The notes beneath the pieces are model-generated. The model searched no databases and was not told where the DNA came from. It saw only the letters and a program-made list of their open reading frames with translations. A stretch of DNA of 64,000 nucleotides from Myxococcaceae bacterium (GTDB lineage Bacteria > Myxococcota_A > Polyangia > Polyangiales > Ga0077539), in the NCBI GenBank assembly GCA_004297725.1, contig SCUS01000112.1, positions 1 to 64,000 on the forward strand. The letters are read 5' to 3'. Made by a program: the position numbers and the translations under genes. Positions 12,245 to 20,751 of this stretch are shown here, in pieces (position 1 is the first letter of the stretch; the number at the start of each line of letters is the position of its first letter).

Positions 12245-13126
12245 CTACGACGGGGACGCCTCGCGCAGGATCGAGGCGGCCATCGCCAGCACGGGGTCGT
12301 GGGCGCGGCTCGCCAGGTGCGCGAACAGCACGCGCACCGGGGTGGGGGCTTCGAAGAGGAGCTCGACCTCCCCGCGCGCTCGAGCCTCCTTGGCGGTGTC
12401 GGTGTGCAGCAGGCCGACCCCGGTCCCGCTGGCGATCAGCGTGCGGGTGACGCTCTCGCGATCGACGCTGATGATTCGCCGGGGGCGGATCTGGTGCGCC
12501 ATGAACAGGCTCTCTGCGACCCGCCCGCAGCAGGCGCTCGAGGCGGGATAGATCCATGGAAGGTCGGCGAGAGCGCTCCAGTCCAGGGGCTGCGAAGCCG
12601 CGACGAGCCGCGGAGGCGCCACGACGTGGATGCCGAAGCGAGACACCTCGACGGCCGAGAGCGCCGCATCGGGCTCGCCCGCTTCATTGTAGAAGCCGGC
12701 GTCCAGGCTGCCGTTGCGGATGCTCTGGAGGATGTCGAGCGAGGTGCCGTGCCGGAGCACCACCTCGACCTCGGGGCAGCGCGCCGAGAAGGTCGTGAGG
12801 AGCCTCCCGGTCGCGCCGTCGTCGGAGTTGCTGCCCGCTCCGAGGCGGAGCGTGCCGGTGAGGCGCCCCTTGATGCGGGTGGCCTCCTCCAGCAGCGCCT
12901 GATGGGCGACGAGCGTCTGCTGCGCCCTGGCGAGGAGACGCTGGCCCTCGGGGGTCAGGCTCATTCCCCGGGGGGTGCGCTCGAAGAGGCTGAGGCCGAG
13001 CGTGTCTTCGATCGCCTTGATGTGCGCGCTCACCGCGGGCTGACTCAGGTGGAGCAGCTCCGAGGCGCGCGTGATGCTGCCCTCCCGAGCCACGGTGACG
13101 AAGGTCTTGAGCTGATAGATGTCCAT
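12245..13126 (-). CDS. LysR-family transcriptional regulator
   Basis: The protein has 293 residues. The start MDIYQLKTFVTVAREGSI is the usual LysR N-terminus, so the 20-residue upstream extension was rejected. The winged HTH spans residues 1-60 (ITRASELLHLSQPAVSAHIK, then LGLSLFERTPRGMSLTPEG), followed by the linker helix and a LysR substrate-binding domain (LRLGAGSNSDDGATGRLL). The effector is unknown. Two adjacent cysteines (SSACCGR) in the effector domain are notable. LysR proteins usually control a neighbouring gene; here the DUF2938 membrane protein lies immediately upstream on the same strand, and the methyltransferase is convergent. Confidence 0.92.
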   Translation of the reverse strand: MDIYQLKTFVTVAREGSITRASELLHLSQPAVSAHIKAIEDTLGLSLFERTPRGMSLTPEGQRLLARAQQTLVAHQALLEEATRIKGRLTGTLRLGAGSNSDDGATGRLLTTFSARCPEVEVVLRHGTSLDILQSIRNGSLDAGFYNEAGEPDAALSAVEVSRFGIHVVAPPRLVAASQPLDWSALADLPWIYPASSACCGRVAESLFMAHQIRPRRIISVDRESVTRTLIASGTGVGLLHTDTAKEARARGEVELLFEAPTPVRVLFAHLASRAHDPVLAMAASILREASPS

Positions 13127-13237
13127 CGCTTCGGGGCCCCTCGCCTGACAGGCGCGCGAGCTTCGGTCGGGCGCGGGGACGAGCATAGCCGTTCAGAGAG
13201 GGGAGGGGAGAGCGCGGCGGGTGGGGTGCGGCGGCGC

Positions 13238-13744
13238 TCAGCGCGCGGCGGAGACGAGCGAGCTCGTCGAGAGCGCGGCGAGGTACATTCCAAGCCCGAA
13301 GACCGTGTGCGTGGCGACGCTCTTCATGCTGTTGAAGAGCGGGGCTGCGGTCTTGGAGGAGGCGATCCCGGCCCCCAGCGCCGGCTGAAGGATGAACAGC
13401 GGCGCCACCACCGTCACGAGGCCGATGGCGAGCGCGGGGAGCAGGGACGGCGAGCGCGCCCACCTCAAGCCGAAGGTCGAGAGCATGAGCGCGCTGAAGG
13501 TGATGCCGATCGCGTAGTGCGCGCTCCAGCCGATCAGCGCCTCGCCTCGAACCGGCGCCGCCCTCGCGATGCTCTCGTGCACCCACCGCCCCTCGGGGAG
13601 GTGGCCGATCCAGCGCCCCAGGAGCGCGAAGTCGAGGGAAGGGACCCCGAGCCGCCTCAGCAGGAAGGCCCACGCGTCCATCACCAGGGTGGCGCCGACG
13701 CCGATCGCGAGGGTGCGGAGTGCGAATTCGATCTTCTCGTTCAC
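13238..13744 (-). CDS. DUF2938 family membrane protein
   Basis: The protein has 168 residues, with a GTG start preceded by AAGGCAGG about 9 nt upstream. About four hydrophobic helices are visible: LAIGVGATLVMDAWAFLL, GWSAHYAIGITFSALML, LLPALAIGLVTVVAPLFIL and THTVFGLGMYLAALS. The pattern VPSLDFALLGRWIGHLPEGR and the ending SVATHTVFGLGMYLAAL match the DUF2938 family, whose function is not known. The gene sits 111 bp upstream of the LysR gene, so it may be the regulator's target or co-transcribed with it. Confidence 0.8.
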   Translation of the reverse strand: MNEKIEFALRTLAIGVGATLVMDAWAFLLRRLGVPSLDFALLGRWIGHLPEGRWVHESIARAAPVRGEALIGWSAHYAIGITFSALMLSTFGLRWARSPSLLPALAIGLVTVVAPLFILQPALGAGIASSKTAAPLFNSMKSVATHTVFGLGMYLAALSTSSLVSAAR

Positions 13745-13903
13745 GGTAGACCTGCCTTGTGGAGGTGTCTCTGCGTCGACGAAGAACGTTGGCCCCGAGG
13801 CCTCGACGATCCAATCGTATTTCGCGAGGTCAGCCCTCGGCTGCGCCGAGGGATCGTGGCCGGCGCTCGGGATCTTTGTGGTGACGGTGAGGGAGAGGGG
13901 GCC

Positions 13904-13925
13904 CCCGGTGAGCGAACCCACCGGG
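13904..13925 (-). terminator. Hairpin downstream of the giant Cys-rich gene
   Basis: CCCGGTG and CACCGGG form a perfect 7-bp stem with an 8-nt loop, 16 bp after the stop codon of the large lipoprotein gene. No U-run follows, only a C/T-rich stretch. Its position fits a terminator; the mechanism is uncertain. Confidence 0.45.
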
Positions 13926-13941
13926 AAGCGCCGTCGAGGGA

Positions 13942-16900
13942 CTACGGGCAGCTGAGGGCGGAGCAGACCGACACGGGGTCGGCCGGGCACGGGCCCTCGA
14001 CGAGCTGGATCTGGTCGAAGTCCGCCGAGCTCCCGGCGGGCCCCGAGAAGAGCTGGAACCGCAGGAGCACGTGGGTCCAGGCCGCCGGCATGGTCATCTG
14101 CTTGGGGTACCAGCGCCAGGTGTTGTCCGAGACCATCGGGGTGATGGTGCCGCCCAGATAGTCGCTGTCGCCGCAGCCGCCGAGGCCCCAGAACTGCTCG
14201 TAGTAGCTCAGGTAGCCGGCCGCGTTGGAGCGGTTGAAGCCCACATAGGGGACGGCGCCCGGGGTGCCGCGAACCCACGCCGAGAGGCAGTACGTGCGAC
14301 CCCCGACCACCGGGATGGGCTGGACGGTGAAGACCCGCCCGCCGCCCTGCGGAAGGATGGCCGTCTCGTGGAAGTAGGTCCCCGCGCACTGCGGGCTCGC
14401 CGACGCGAGGGTCAGCGGGCGCCCGTCGAGCGGGTACCAGGCGCCGGTGCCCGACTCCCAGTTCTCGGTGAACGCCACCCGCGTGCACAGCGGGCAGGCC
14501 GCGCCGGAGCAGCGGGGCGGCGGCGTGCAGATGGTGTTGGTGCACACGCTGTTGGTGCAGGTCTGGCTGTATCCGCAGACGTTGCCGCAGGCGCCGCAGT
14601 TGGCCGTGGTGCTGAGGCTGGTGCACACGCCGCCGCAGCTCACGTAGCCCGAGCTGCACGCGCAGGTGCGGCTGCCGGGCGTGTTGGTGCAGGTCGCGTT
14701 GACGCCGCAGCCGCCGTTGCTGGTCGCGCACTCGTCGACGTCGGCGCAGCTCAGGCCGTCGCCCGAGTAGCCCGTCGCGCAGGCGCAGGTGCGGCCGCCG
14801 GCGGTGTTGGTGCAGGTCGCGTTGGCCGAGCAGCCGCCGTTGCTGGTCGCGCACTCGTTGACGTCCACGCAGGCGCCGCCGCTGAGGGCGTAGCCGGTGT
14901 TGCAGGCCGCGACGCCGCAGGCGCCCGAGTAGCAGGCCGAGGTGCCGTTCGCGACCGCGCAGGTGTAGCCGCAGGCGCCGCAGCTCGTGGCGGTGCTGCT
15001 GGTGTTGGTCTCGCAGCCGTCGGCCGAGCTGGCGTTGCAGTTGGCGAAGCCCGCGTTGCAGGTCGCGAGCGAGCACGAGCCCGCGACGCAGGCCCCCGCG
15101 CCGTTGGCGTAGGCGCAGGCGACGCCGCAGCCGCCGCAGTGGGCGGCGCTGGAGGCGAGCGTCACCTCGCAGCCGTTGGCCGCGTCGTGGTCGCAGTCGC
15201 CGGTGCCCGCGGCGCAGACCGCCGTCGAGCAGGAGCCCGAGACGCAGGTGCGTCCCTGGGTGCACGCGACCCCGCAGGCGCCGCAGTTGGCGCTGTCGGC
15301 GTTGGCGTCGACCTCGCAGCCGTTGGCGGCCGCGCCGTCGCAGTCGCGCTGCCCCGGGGCGCACGCGTAGCCGCAGGTGCTGGCGACGCAGGTCGCGAGC
15401 GCCGAGGGGCGCGTCGGGCACACGGCGCCGCAGCCGCCGCAGTGGTTGGCGTCGGTCGAGGAGGAGACCTCGCAGCCGTTGCCCGCGAGGTGGTCGCAGT
15501 CACCGAAGCCCGGGTCGCAGGAGCCGACCCCGCAGGCGCCGCTCACGCACGACGGCGTGCCGTGGTCGGTCGCGCAGGCGGTCTCGCAGGCGCCGCAGTG
15601 GGAGGCGTCGGCGGAGAGGTCGACCTCGCAGCCGTTGGCCGCGTCGCCGTCGCAGTTGGCGAAGCCCTGGGCGCAGCTCCCCATCACGCAGGCCCCGGCC
15701 GAGCAGGAGGCGCCCGCGTGGGCGAAGGAGCAGGCGTGGCCGCAGGCGCCGCAGTGCACGGCGTCCGTGGAGGTGGCGACCTCGCAGCCGTTGGTCTCGA
15801 CGCCGTCGCAGTTGGCGAGCGGGGCGGTGCAGGCCGAGGCCGAGCAGGCGCCCGCGACGCAGGTGCGGCCCGCGGTGCAGACGACGCCGCAGGCGCCGCA
15901 GTGGTCGAGGGCCGAGCGGGTGTCGACCTCGCAGCCGTTGGAGGCGACGCCGTCGCAGTCGGCGTGCGCCGCGTCGCAGGTGTAGCCGCAGCTTCCGCCG
16001 CAGGTCGCGGTGGCGTGGGGGGCGGCGGCGCAGGCCGTCGCGCAGGTTCCGCAGTGGGCGAGGTCGGAGGTCAGGGAGACCTCGCAGCCGTTGGCCGCGT
16101 TGCCGTCGCAGTCGGCCCAGCCCGCGTCGCACGCGCCGAGCGCGCACACGCTGCTGCCGCAGACGCCGGTGGCGTGGGCGTAGGTGCAGCGCGTCCCGCA
16201 GCCGCCGCAGTTGCCCGCGTCGGTGCCGAGCGCCACCTCGCAGCCGTTGGTGGGCTGTCCGTCGCAGTCGGCGTAGCCCATGTCGCACACCGAGAAGCCG
16301 CAGGCGCCTTCGACGCACTGGGGCGCCGCGTTGGCGAAGGAGCAGGCGTTTCCGCACGCGCCGCAGTTGCCCATGTCGGTGGCGGGCGAGGTCTCGCAGC
16401 CGTCCGCCGGGAGGCCGTTGCAGTCGGCGAAGCCGCCCGCGCAGACCGCGGTCGAGCAGGCGCCCGACTGGCAGGTCGTGGCGTTGCCGCACGCCGTCGA
16501 GCAGGAGCCGCAGTGGCTGCCGTCGGTGGTGGTGTCGACCTCGCAGCCGTTGGAGGCGTCGCCGTCGCAGTTGCTCCAGCCGACCTCGCAGCTCAGGCCG
16601 CAGGCGCCCGCGCCGCAGGTCGGCACCGAGTGCGGACCCGACGCGCAGCTCACGCCGCAGGCGCCGCAGGAGGTGACCGAGGAGAGGTCGGTCTCGCAGC
16701 CAGCGTCGGCGGTGCAGTCCGCGAAGCCCGCGGCGCAGGCGCCGATGGCGCAGGAGCCCGCGGCGCAGGCCGGAGAGGCGTGGGGCAGCGAGCAGGCGTT
16801 GCCGCACGCCCCGCAGCTTGTGACGCTGGCGAGGTCGACCTCGCAGCCGTCCGCCGCGAGCCCGTTGCAGTCCGCGAAGCCCTCGGCGCAGGAGCCGACG

Positions 16901-18441
16901 GCGCAGGCGCCCGCGGCGCACACCGGAGAGGCGTGGGGCAGCGAGCAGGCCTGGCCGCAGCCGCCGCAGTTCGCGACGTCCGAGGCGGGGGTGGTCTCGC
17001 AGCCGTTGGCCTCGTCGACGTCGCAGTTGGCGTAGCCGGCGTTGCAGGCGCCGAGGCCGCAGCGGCCCGCGACGCACGAGGGCGAGGCGTTGGCGACGAC
17101 GCAGGCGTGGCCGCACGCGCCGCAGTGGGTGACGTCCGAGGAGAGGGAGACCTCGCAGCCGTCGCCGACCGCGGTGTTGCAGTTGGCGCGGTCCGCGGTG
17201 CAGGCGATGGTGGAGCAGGCGCCGCCGACGCAGGTGGTGGTGTCGCCGAGGCTCGAGACGCAGGCGTTGCCCGGGGTGCCGCAGTTGGCGTCCGTGGTGA
17301 CGTCGAGCTCGCAGCCGTCGGCGCGGTCGCCGTTGGCGTCGGCCCAGCCGGCGTCACAACTGATCGCGCAGGCGCCGGAGCCGCAGCTCGGCGTCGAGTG
17401 CGCGACCGGGGAGCACGCCACGCCGCAGGCGCCGCAGTTGGCGAGGGTGTTGAGCGGGGCCTCGCAGCCGTCCGAGGCGAGGCCGTTGCAGTCGGCGCTC
17501 CCGGCGTTGCAGGAGGTGACGCCGCAGGCGCCGGCCGTGCAGGCCGCGGTGGCGTTGGAGAGCGAGCACGAGGTGCCGTCGGTGGCGCTGGGGTTGGAGC
17601 AGGTGCCGGTGCGGGGGATACAGACGCCCGCGGTGTGACAGGCGTCGGTGGCCCTGCAGCGCACGCGGAGGCACTCGCAGGCGTCGCCCTTGCCATCGCG
17701 GTCGGAGTCGCGCTGGTCGGCGTTCGCCACCGTCGGGCAGTTGTCGACCCAGTCGAAGGCGCCGTCGTTGTCGCCGTCCACCGCGGGCCGATCGATGCGG
17801 AACCTGATCTGCAGCACGCCGCCCAGGAGCAGAGGGGTGAAGTTGACCGTGTCGACCGATCGGAACTCCGACCTGTCGCGCACGACGTCGACGTCGGCGA
17901 AGCCGAGCTCGCGGGTTCCGCCGTCGGCCGTCGGGACCAGGACGCGCACCCGATAGCGGCCGGTGGTCGAGAGGCGCTCGTTCGCGGTCGCCCAGTTGAT
18001 GAAGAAGTAGCCCTCGGGGTCGCTGTCGGTGACCGGCTTGCGTTCGATGAGGTTCTGGGGACGGCGGGGGCCTGGGCCTGGGCCGGGGCCGGCATCACGG
18101 ATGGAAGGGCTCAGCGGCGCCCTCGCCGTGTAGGTCTCGATGGTGAGGAAGGTCGCGAGCGTGCGGGTGGTGTTGCCACGCCTGTCGAGCTCGTCGATGC
18201 GCACGGTCGGGTTGACCGTCGGCACGTAGTCCCCCGTCAGCCCGGCTGACTGGGGGACCATCGGCGGAAGGAAGAAGAAGCCCTCCGTCCCGCCGTTGTG
18301 GAGCTGGTCGGAGATCACCGCCTGGGCTGCGCGGTGGGTCCCTTCGTGCGCGGCCGAGTCGCTGGGACTACAGCCTGAGGCCAGTAGCAGCGGCGCGCAG
18401 AGCACCGCCAGCAAGGCGCGTCGGAGCCTTCGATTGGGCAT
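13942..18441 (-). CDS. Giant Cys-rich multi-module lipoprotein with TSP3, EGF and sugar-binding-like domains
   Basis: The protein has 1499 residues. The start ATG follows GGGAGG by about 6 nt; an N-terminal signal ends in LLASGC. Residues 20-225 are a beta-rich unknown domain. Near 230-255 lies a thrombospondin type-3 calcium motif (DGDNDGAFDWVDNCP, DSDRDGKGDAC). From about 313 to 1150 I count 17 modules of the NCDGxAANGCEVD/HCGACGxxC type, the same module as in the gene at 1-3231. Two calcium-binding EGF-like domains follow (DVNECATSNGGC, VDECATSNGGC), then a half module. A C-terminal domain of about 170 residues (FTENWESGTGAWYPLDG, RTYCLSAWVRG, ADFDQIQLVEG) looks like a carbohydrate-binding jelly roll. 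Expected on the cell surface. The modular, calcium-dependent, disulfide-rich design suggests adhesion or matrix binding; this is inference. Confidence 0.88.
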   Translation of the reverse strand: MPNRRLRRALLAVLCAPLLLASGCSPSDSAAHEGTHRAAQAVISDQLHNGGTEGFFFLPPMVPQSAGLTGDYVPTVNPTVRIDELDRRGNTTRTLATFLTIETYTARAPLSPSIRDAGPGPGPGPRRPQNLIERKPVTDSDPEGYFFINWATANERLSTTGRYRVRVLVPTADGGTRELGFADVDVVRDRSEFRSVDTVNFTPLLLGGVLQIRFRIDRPAVDGDNDGAFDWVDNCPTVANADQRDSDRDGKGDACECLRVRCRATDACHTAGVCIPRTGTCSNPSATDGTSCSLSNATAACTAGACGVTSCNAGSADCNGLASDGCEAPLNTLANCGACGVACSPVAHSTPSCGSGACAISCDAGWADANGDRADGCELDVTTDANCGTPGNACVSSLGDTTTCVGGACSTIACTADRANCNTAVGDGCEVSLSSDVTHCGACGHACVVANASPSCVAGRCGLGACNAGYANCDVDEANGCETTPASDVANCGGCGQACSLPHASPVCAAGACAVGSCAEGFADCNGLAADGCEVDLASVTSCGACGNACSLPHASPACAAGSCAIGACAAGFADCTADAGCETDLSSVTSCGACGVSCASGPHSVPTCGAGACGLSCEVGWSNCDGDASNGCEVDTTTDGSHCGSCSTACGNATTCQSGACSTAVCAGGFADCNGLPADGCETSPATDMGNCGACGNACSFANAAPQCVEGACGFSVCDMGYADCDGQPTNGCEVALGTDAGNCGGCGTRCTYAHATGVCGSSVCALGACDAGWADCDGNAANGCEVSLTSDLAHCGTCATACAAAPHATATCGGSCGYTCDAAHADCDGVASNGCEVDTRSALDHCGACGVVCTAGRTCVAGACSASACTAPLANCDGVETNGCEVATSTDAVHCGACGHACSFAHAGASCSAGACVMGSCAQGFANCDGDAANGCEVDLSADASHCGACETACATDHGTPSCVSGACGVGSCDPGFGDCDHLAGNGCEVSSSTDANHCGGCGAVCPTRPSALATCVASTCGYACAPGQRDCDGAAANGCEVDANADSANCGACGVACTQGRTCVSGSCSTAVCAAGTGDCDHDAANGCEVTLASSAAHCGGCGVACAYANGAGACVAGSCSLATCNAGFANCNASSADGCETNTSSTATSCGACGYTCAVANGTSACYSGACGVAACNTGYALSGGACVDVNECATSNGGCSANATCTNTAGGRTCACATGYSGDGLSCADVDECATSNGGCGVNATCTNTPGSRTCACSSGYVSCGGVCTSLSTTANCGACGNVCGYSQTCTNSVCTNTICTPPPRCSGAACPLCTRVAFTENWESGTGAWYPLDGRPLTLASASPQCAGTYFHETAILPQGGGRVFTVQPIPVVGGRTYCLSAWVRGTPGAVPYVGFNRSNAAGYLSYYEQFWGLGGCGDSDYLGGTITPMVSDNTWRWYPKQMTMPAAWTHVLLRFQLFSGPAGSSADFDQIQLVEGPCPADPVSVCSALSCP

Positions 18442-18560
18442 GGGATCCTCCCGATGGGTGGCCGAGGACCCTCGCGACACGCGAGCGGCACACTGCCGGC
18501 GGCGACCATGGCGGAAGGAAGGCCCGGACTCCGATAGCAGAGCGGTGGCGCAGGGAGCGA

Positions 18561-19046
18561 TCAGCGCGCGCGGTCGTGCGTGTGCACGCTGGCGTGGCGC
18601 TCGGAGGCGTAGGTCTGCGGGTCGCCGGACGCGCGGGCCTCGCCGACGCTGGCGGTCCTCACCACCGACGGGTCGCACCCGCGCGCGACCAGCACCGCAC
18701 GAATCGCCTCGGCGCGCTGGCGCCCGAGCTCGAGGTTCTCGGGGGCGGCGCCGCGGGGGTCGGCGCTCCCGGTGACGATCACGTCGCGCACGTCGCCGCG
18801 CTGGATGCACTCCGCGAGTCCGCCGAGCATCGCGGTGGACTCGTCGGACAGGCTCGCCGACCCGGTCTCGAAATAGAGCGCCCAGTCGTTGCAGCGAGAG
18901 CTGGTGGCGATGCGCTCGGGCGAGGCCGCGGGCTCGCGGTGATGGGCGTGGGCCGTGGTGGCCTCCGGCGTCGCCGTGGTCGCACAGCCCGAGGAGAGCG
19001 CGCCGAGGAGGGCGAGGGAGAGAGCGGACGAGATCGATCGGATCAT
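18561..19046 (-). CDS. OmpA-family peptidoglycan-associated lipoprotein
   Basis: The protein has 161 residues. The ATG start gives a classic lipoprotein signal (ALSLALLGALSSGCATT), a short His-rich spacer (TTAHAHHREP) and an OmpA-like domain: LYFETGSASLSDESTAML, IVTGSADPRGAAPENLELGRQRAEAI and the final VRTASVGEARASG. This domain binds the diaminopimelate of peptidoglycan in Pal and OmpA. The two cysteines after the lipobox (SSRCNDW and ARGCDPS) could form a disulfide. It is 119 bp upstream of the giant Cys-rich gene on the same strand. A link to anchoring that protein is possible but unproven. Confidence 0.88.
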   Translation of the reverse strand: MIRSISSALSLALLGALSSGCATTATPEATTAHAHHREPAASPERIATSSRCNDWALYFETGSASLSDESTAMLGGLAECIQRGDVRDVIVTGSADPRGAAPENLELGRQRAEAIRAVLVARGCDPSVVRTASVGEARASGDPQTYASERHASVHTHDRAR

Positions 19047-19278
19047 TGGGAAGTTCAGCCTTTGAGAGGGTTCGTGGGAGACCTCCACCAGAGCAGCGAA
19101 CATGCCACCGCAGCGCCTCTGCGGAGTGCGGCCACGGCGCTGCCGGCGTCCGTGACATCGCGTCTCAGATGGGCCGCGGCGGTGAGGCGCGCCGGGGAGG
19201 GCGCGGTCGGTCGCTGCCGATGACGGCCGTCGTATCCGTTCGGGGGAGCGCGCCATGCTCGCGTGACGTCTGCGGGGG

Positions 19279-20697
19279 GTGGACGTCTCCGTGGTTGTGA
19301 GGTTGTCTGCGCCCGTGACGACCGTTCGCTGGTGGCTCTTCTCGTTGTCCTTCGCGCTGGGAGCCGCGGCCTGCCAGTCCGAGCAGAGCATGTCGCTGCG
19401 GGTGTTCACCCCCGACGGCGGCGACCCCTGGGTGGGCGACGCCGCCGCCACGCAGGCCCGCCTCCGCGTGGAAGACCGCGAGACCCCGGTGCAGACCGTG
19501 AGCGTCGGGCGCGGCGGGAGCTTCTCCCTCCAGGTGGAGCTGGTGCGGCCCGACCTGCGCTCTCGCATCGTGGTCGAGGCGCTGCGCGACGGCGAGGTGG
19601 TCGGCTCCGGCGGCACGCCCCTCGCGCAGTGGGCGTCCTTCGGCCCGACGCTGCTGCCCGTCTGGGTGCAGCGCCGAGACAGCGTGGAGCCCGCCCCGTG
19701 GGGCGAGGGCGCTCGCCGGGTGCGGCCCTTCCTCTTCGAGCTGCAGAGCCCCTACGTGGCGGCCGTCGGCGGGGCGCTCGCGGCCGCGGCGGTGGACGTC
19801 TTCGACGCGCTGGTGATCCGCCGGGTGGAGGGCGCCTCGGCCATCGACGACACCTTCAACCGCGACGCCTCGGCGCTGCGCCTCGCCGACGGCAGCGTGC
19901 TGCTGGTGCGCGGCTGCGTCGCCGTGCTCTGGAACCCCTCCAACAACACCGTCACCACGCCCACCGGCCGCTCGGCGCCGCAGGAGCGCTGCGACGTCAT
20001 CGGCAGCGCCACGCTCCAGGAGCCGGGCGGCGGCGGCCTGGTGCTGGGCGGCCGCAACGCGACCTCCGCCGTGGCCCGCGTCGACCGCGTCATGCCCGAC
20101 GGAACCTGGGTGACCTCCGAGGCGCTCACCACCCCGCGCGACCGGCCGTCGGTGCTACGCCTCGGCGAGCTCGACGCCCTGGTGGCCGGCGGCCAGGGCG
20201 CGACGGCGGACTACCTGGAGCGCTACGGCCCGATGCTGATGGCGGCGCAGCGCACGGTGCACACGGGCGACGAGCGGGTCGACCGGCGCAGCCGCGCGGC
20301 GCTGGTGATGGCGGGCGACGGCGTGGCCCTGGCGCTGGGCGGCGTGGTCGCCGGGAGCGACGCCCTCGCGACGGAGGACGCGCTGCTGGACACGCGCTGC
20401 GCGACGGGCGGCTGCCCGGTGCTGCTGGGGGTGCGCCCGCTGCTCTCCCAGCGGCGGCGAGACGCGACCGCGGCGCTGGCCGAGGGCGACCGGGTGCTGG
20501 TGGCCTCCGGCACCGGGAGCGACGGGAGGGTCGCGGACGCGGTGGAGATCCTCGACGTGAGCGCCCCGCGCAACCCGTCGGCCGGCGTGGCCGTGGCGTC
20601 GCTCCCCTACGAGGGCCTGTCGATGCTGCCCCTGGCCACCGGCAGCGTGTGGATCGTCGGCGGCGGTCGCTCGGAGAGCTGGCTCTACCGACACTGA
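19279..20697 (+). CDS. Kelch-like beta-propeller lipoprotein
   Basis: The protein has about 472 residues. Start codons are GTG only; 19279, 19291 and 19297 are in frame and the true one is unclear. All give a signal with an AAAC lipobox (SLSFALGAAACQS). The first 130 mature residues are a small beta domain. The rest shows propeller blades with Kelch-type GG motifs: VLGGRNATSAVARVDRV, ALVAGGQGATADYLERYGP, ALALGGVVAGSDALATEDA, VLVASGTGSDGRVADAVEIL and VWIVGGG. Outer-membrane or periplasmic location is expected. The gene is divergent from the OmpA-like lipoprotein and 54 bp upstream of glycogen phosphorylase, with no evident functional link. Confidence 0.75.
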   Translation: MDVSVVVRLSAPVTTVRWWLFSLSFALGAAACQSEQSMSLRVFTPDGGDPWVGDAAATQARLRVEDRETPVQTVSVGRGGSFSLQVELVRPDLRSRIVVEALRDGEVVGSGGTPLAQWASFGPTLLPVWVQRRDSVEPAPWGEGARRVRPFLFELQSPYVAAVGGALAAAAVDVFDALVIRRVEGASAIDDTFNRDASALRLADGSVLLVRGCVAVLWNPSNNTVTTPTGRSAPQERCDVIGSATLQEPGGGGLVLGGRNATSAVARVDRVMPDGTWVTSEALTTPRDRPSVLRLGELDALVAGGQGATADYLERYGPMLMAAQRTVHTGDERVDRRSRAALVMAGDGVALALGGVVAGSDALATEDALLDTRCATGGCPVLLGVRPLLSQRRRDATAALAEGDRVLVASGTGSDGRVADAVEILDVSAPRNPSAGVAVASLPYEGLSMLPLATGSVWIVGGGRSESWLYRH

Positions 20698-20751
20698 GCC
20701 CCGGCGGGCGGCGGCTTGTAGGCCTCTCCCCCGGGCCCCACGTTGAGCCGC

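Noticed and set aside
14071..18249. Very long plus-strand frame of Ala/Val/Gly/Arg-rich sequence
   Set aside because: It mirrors the giant Cys-rich gene on the other strand and has no domain features.
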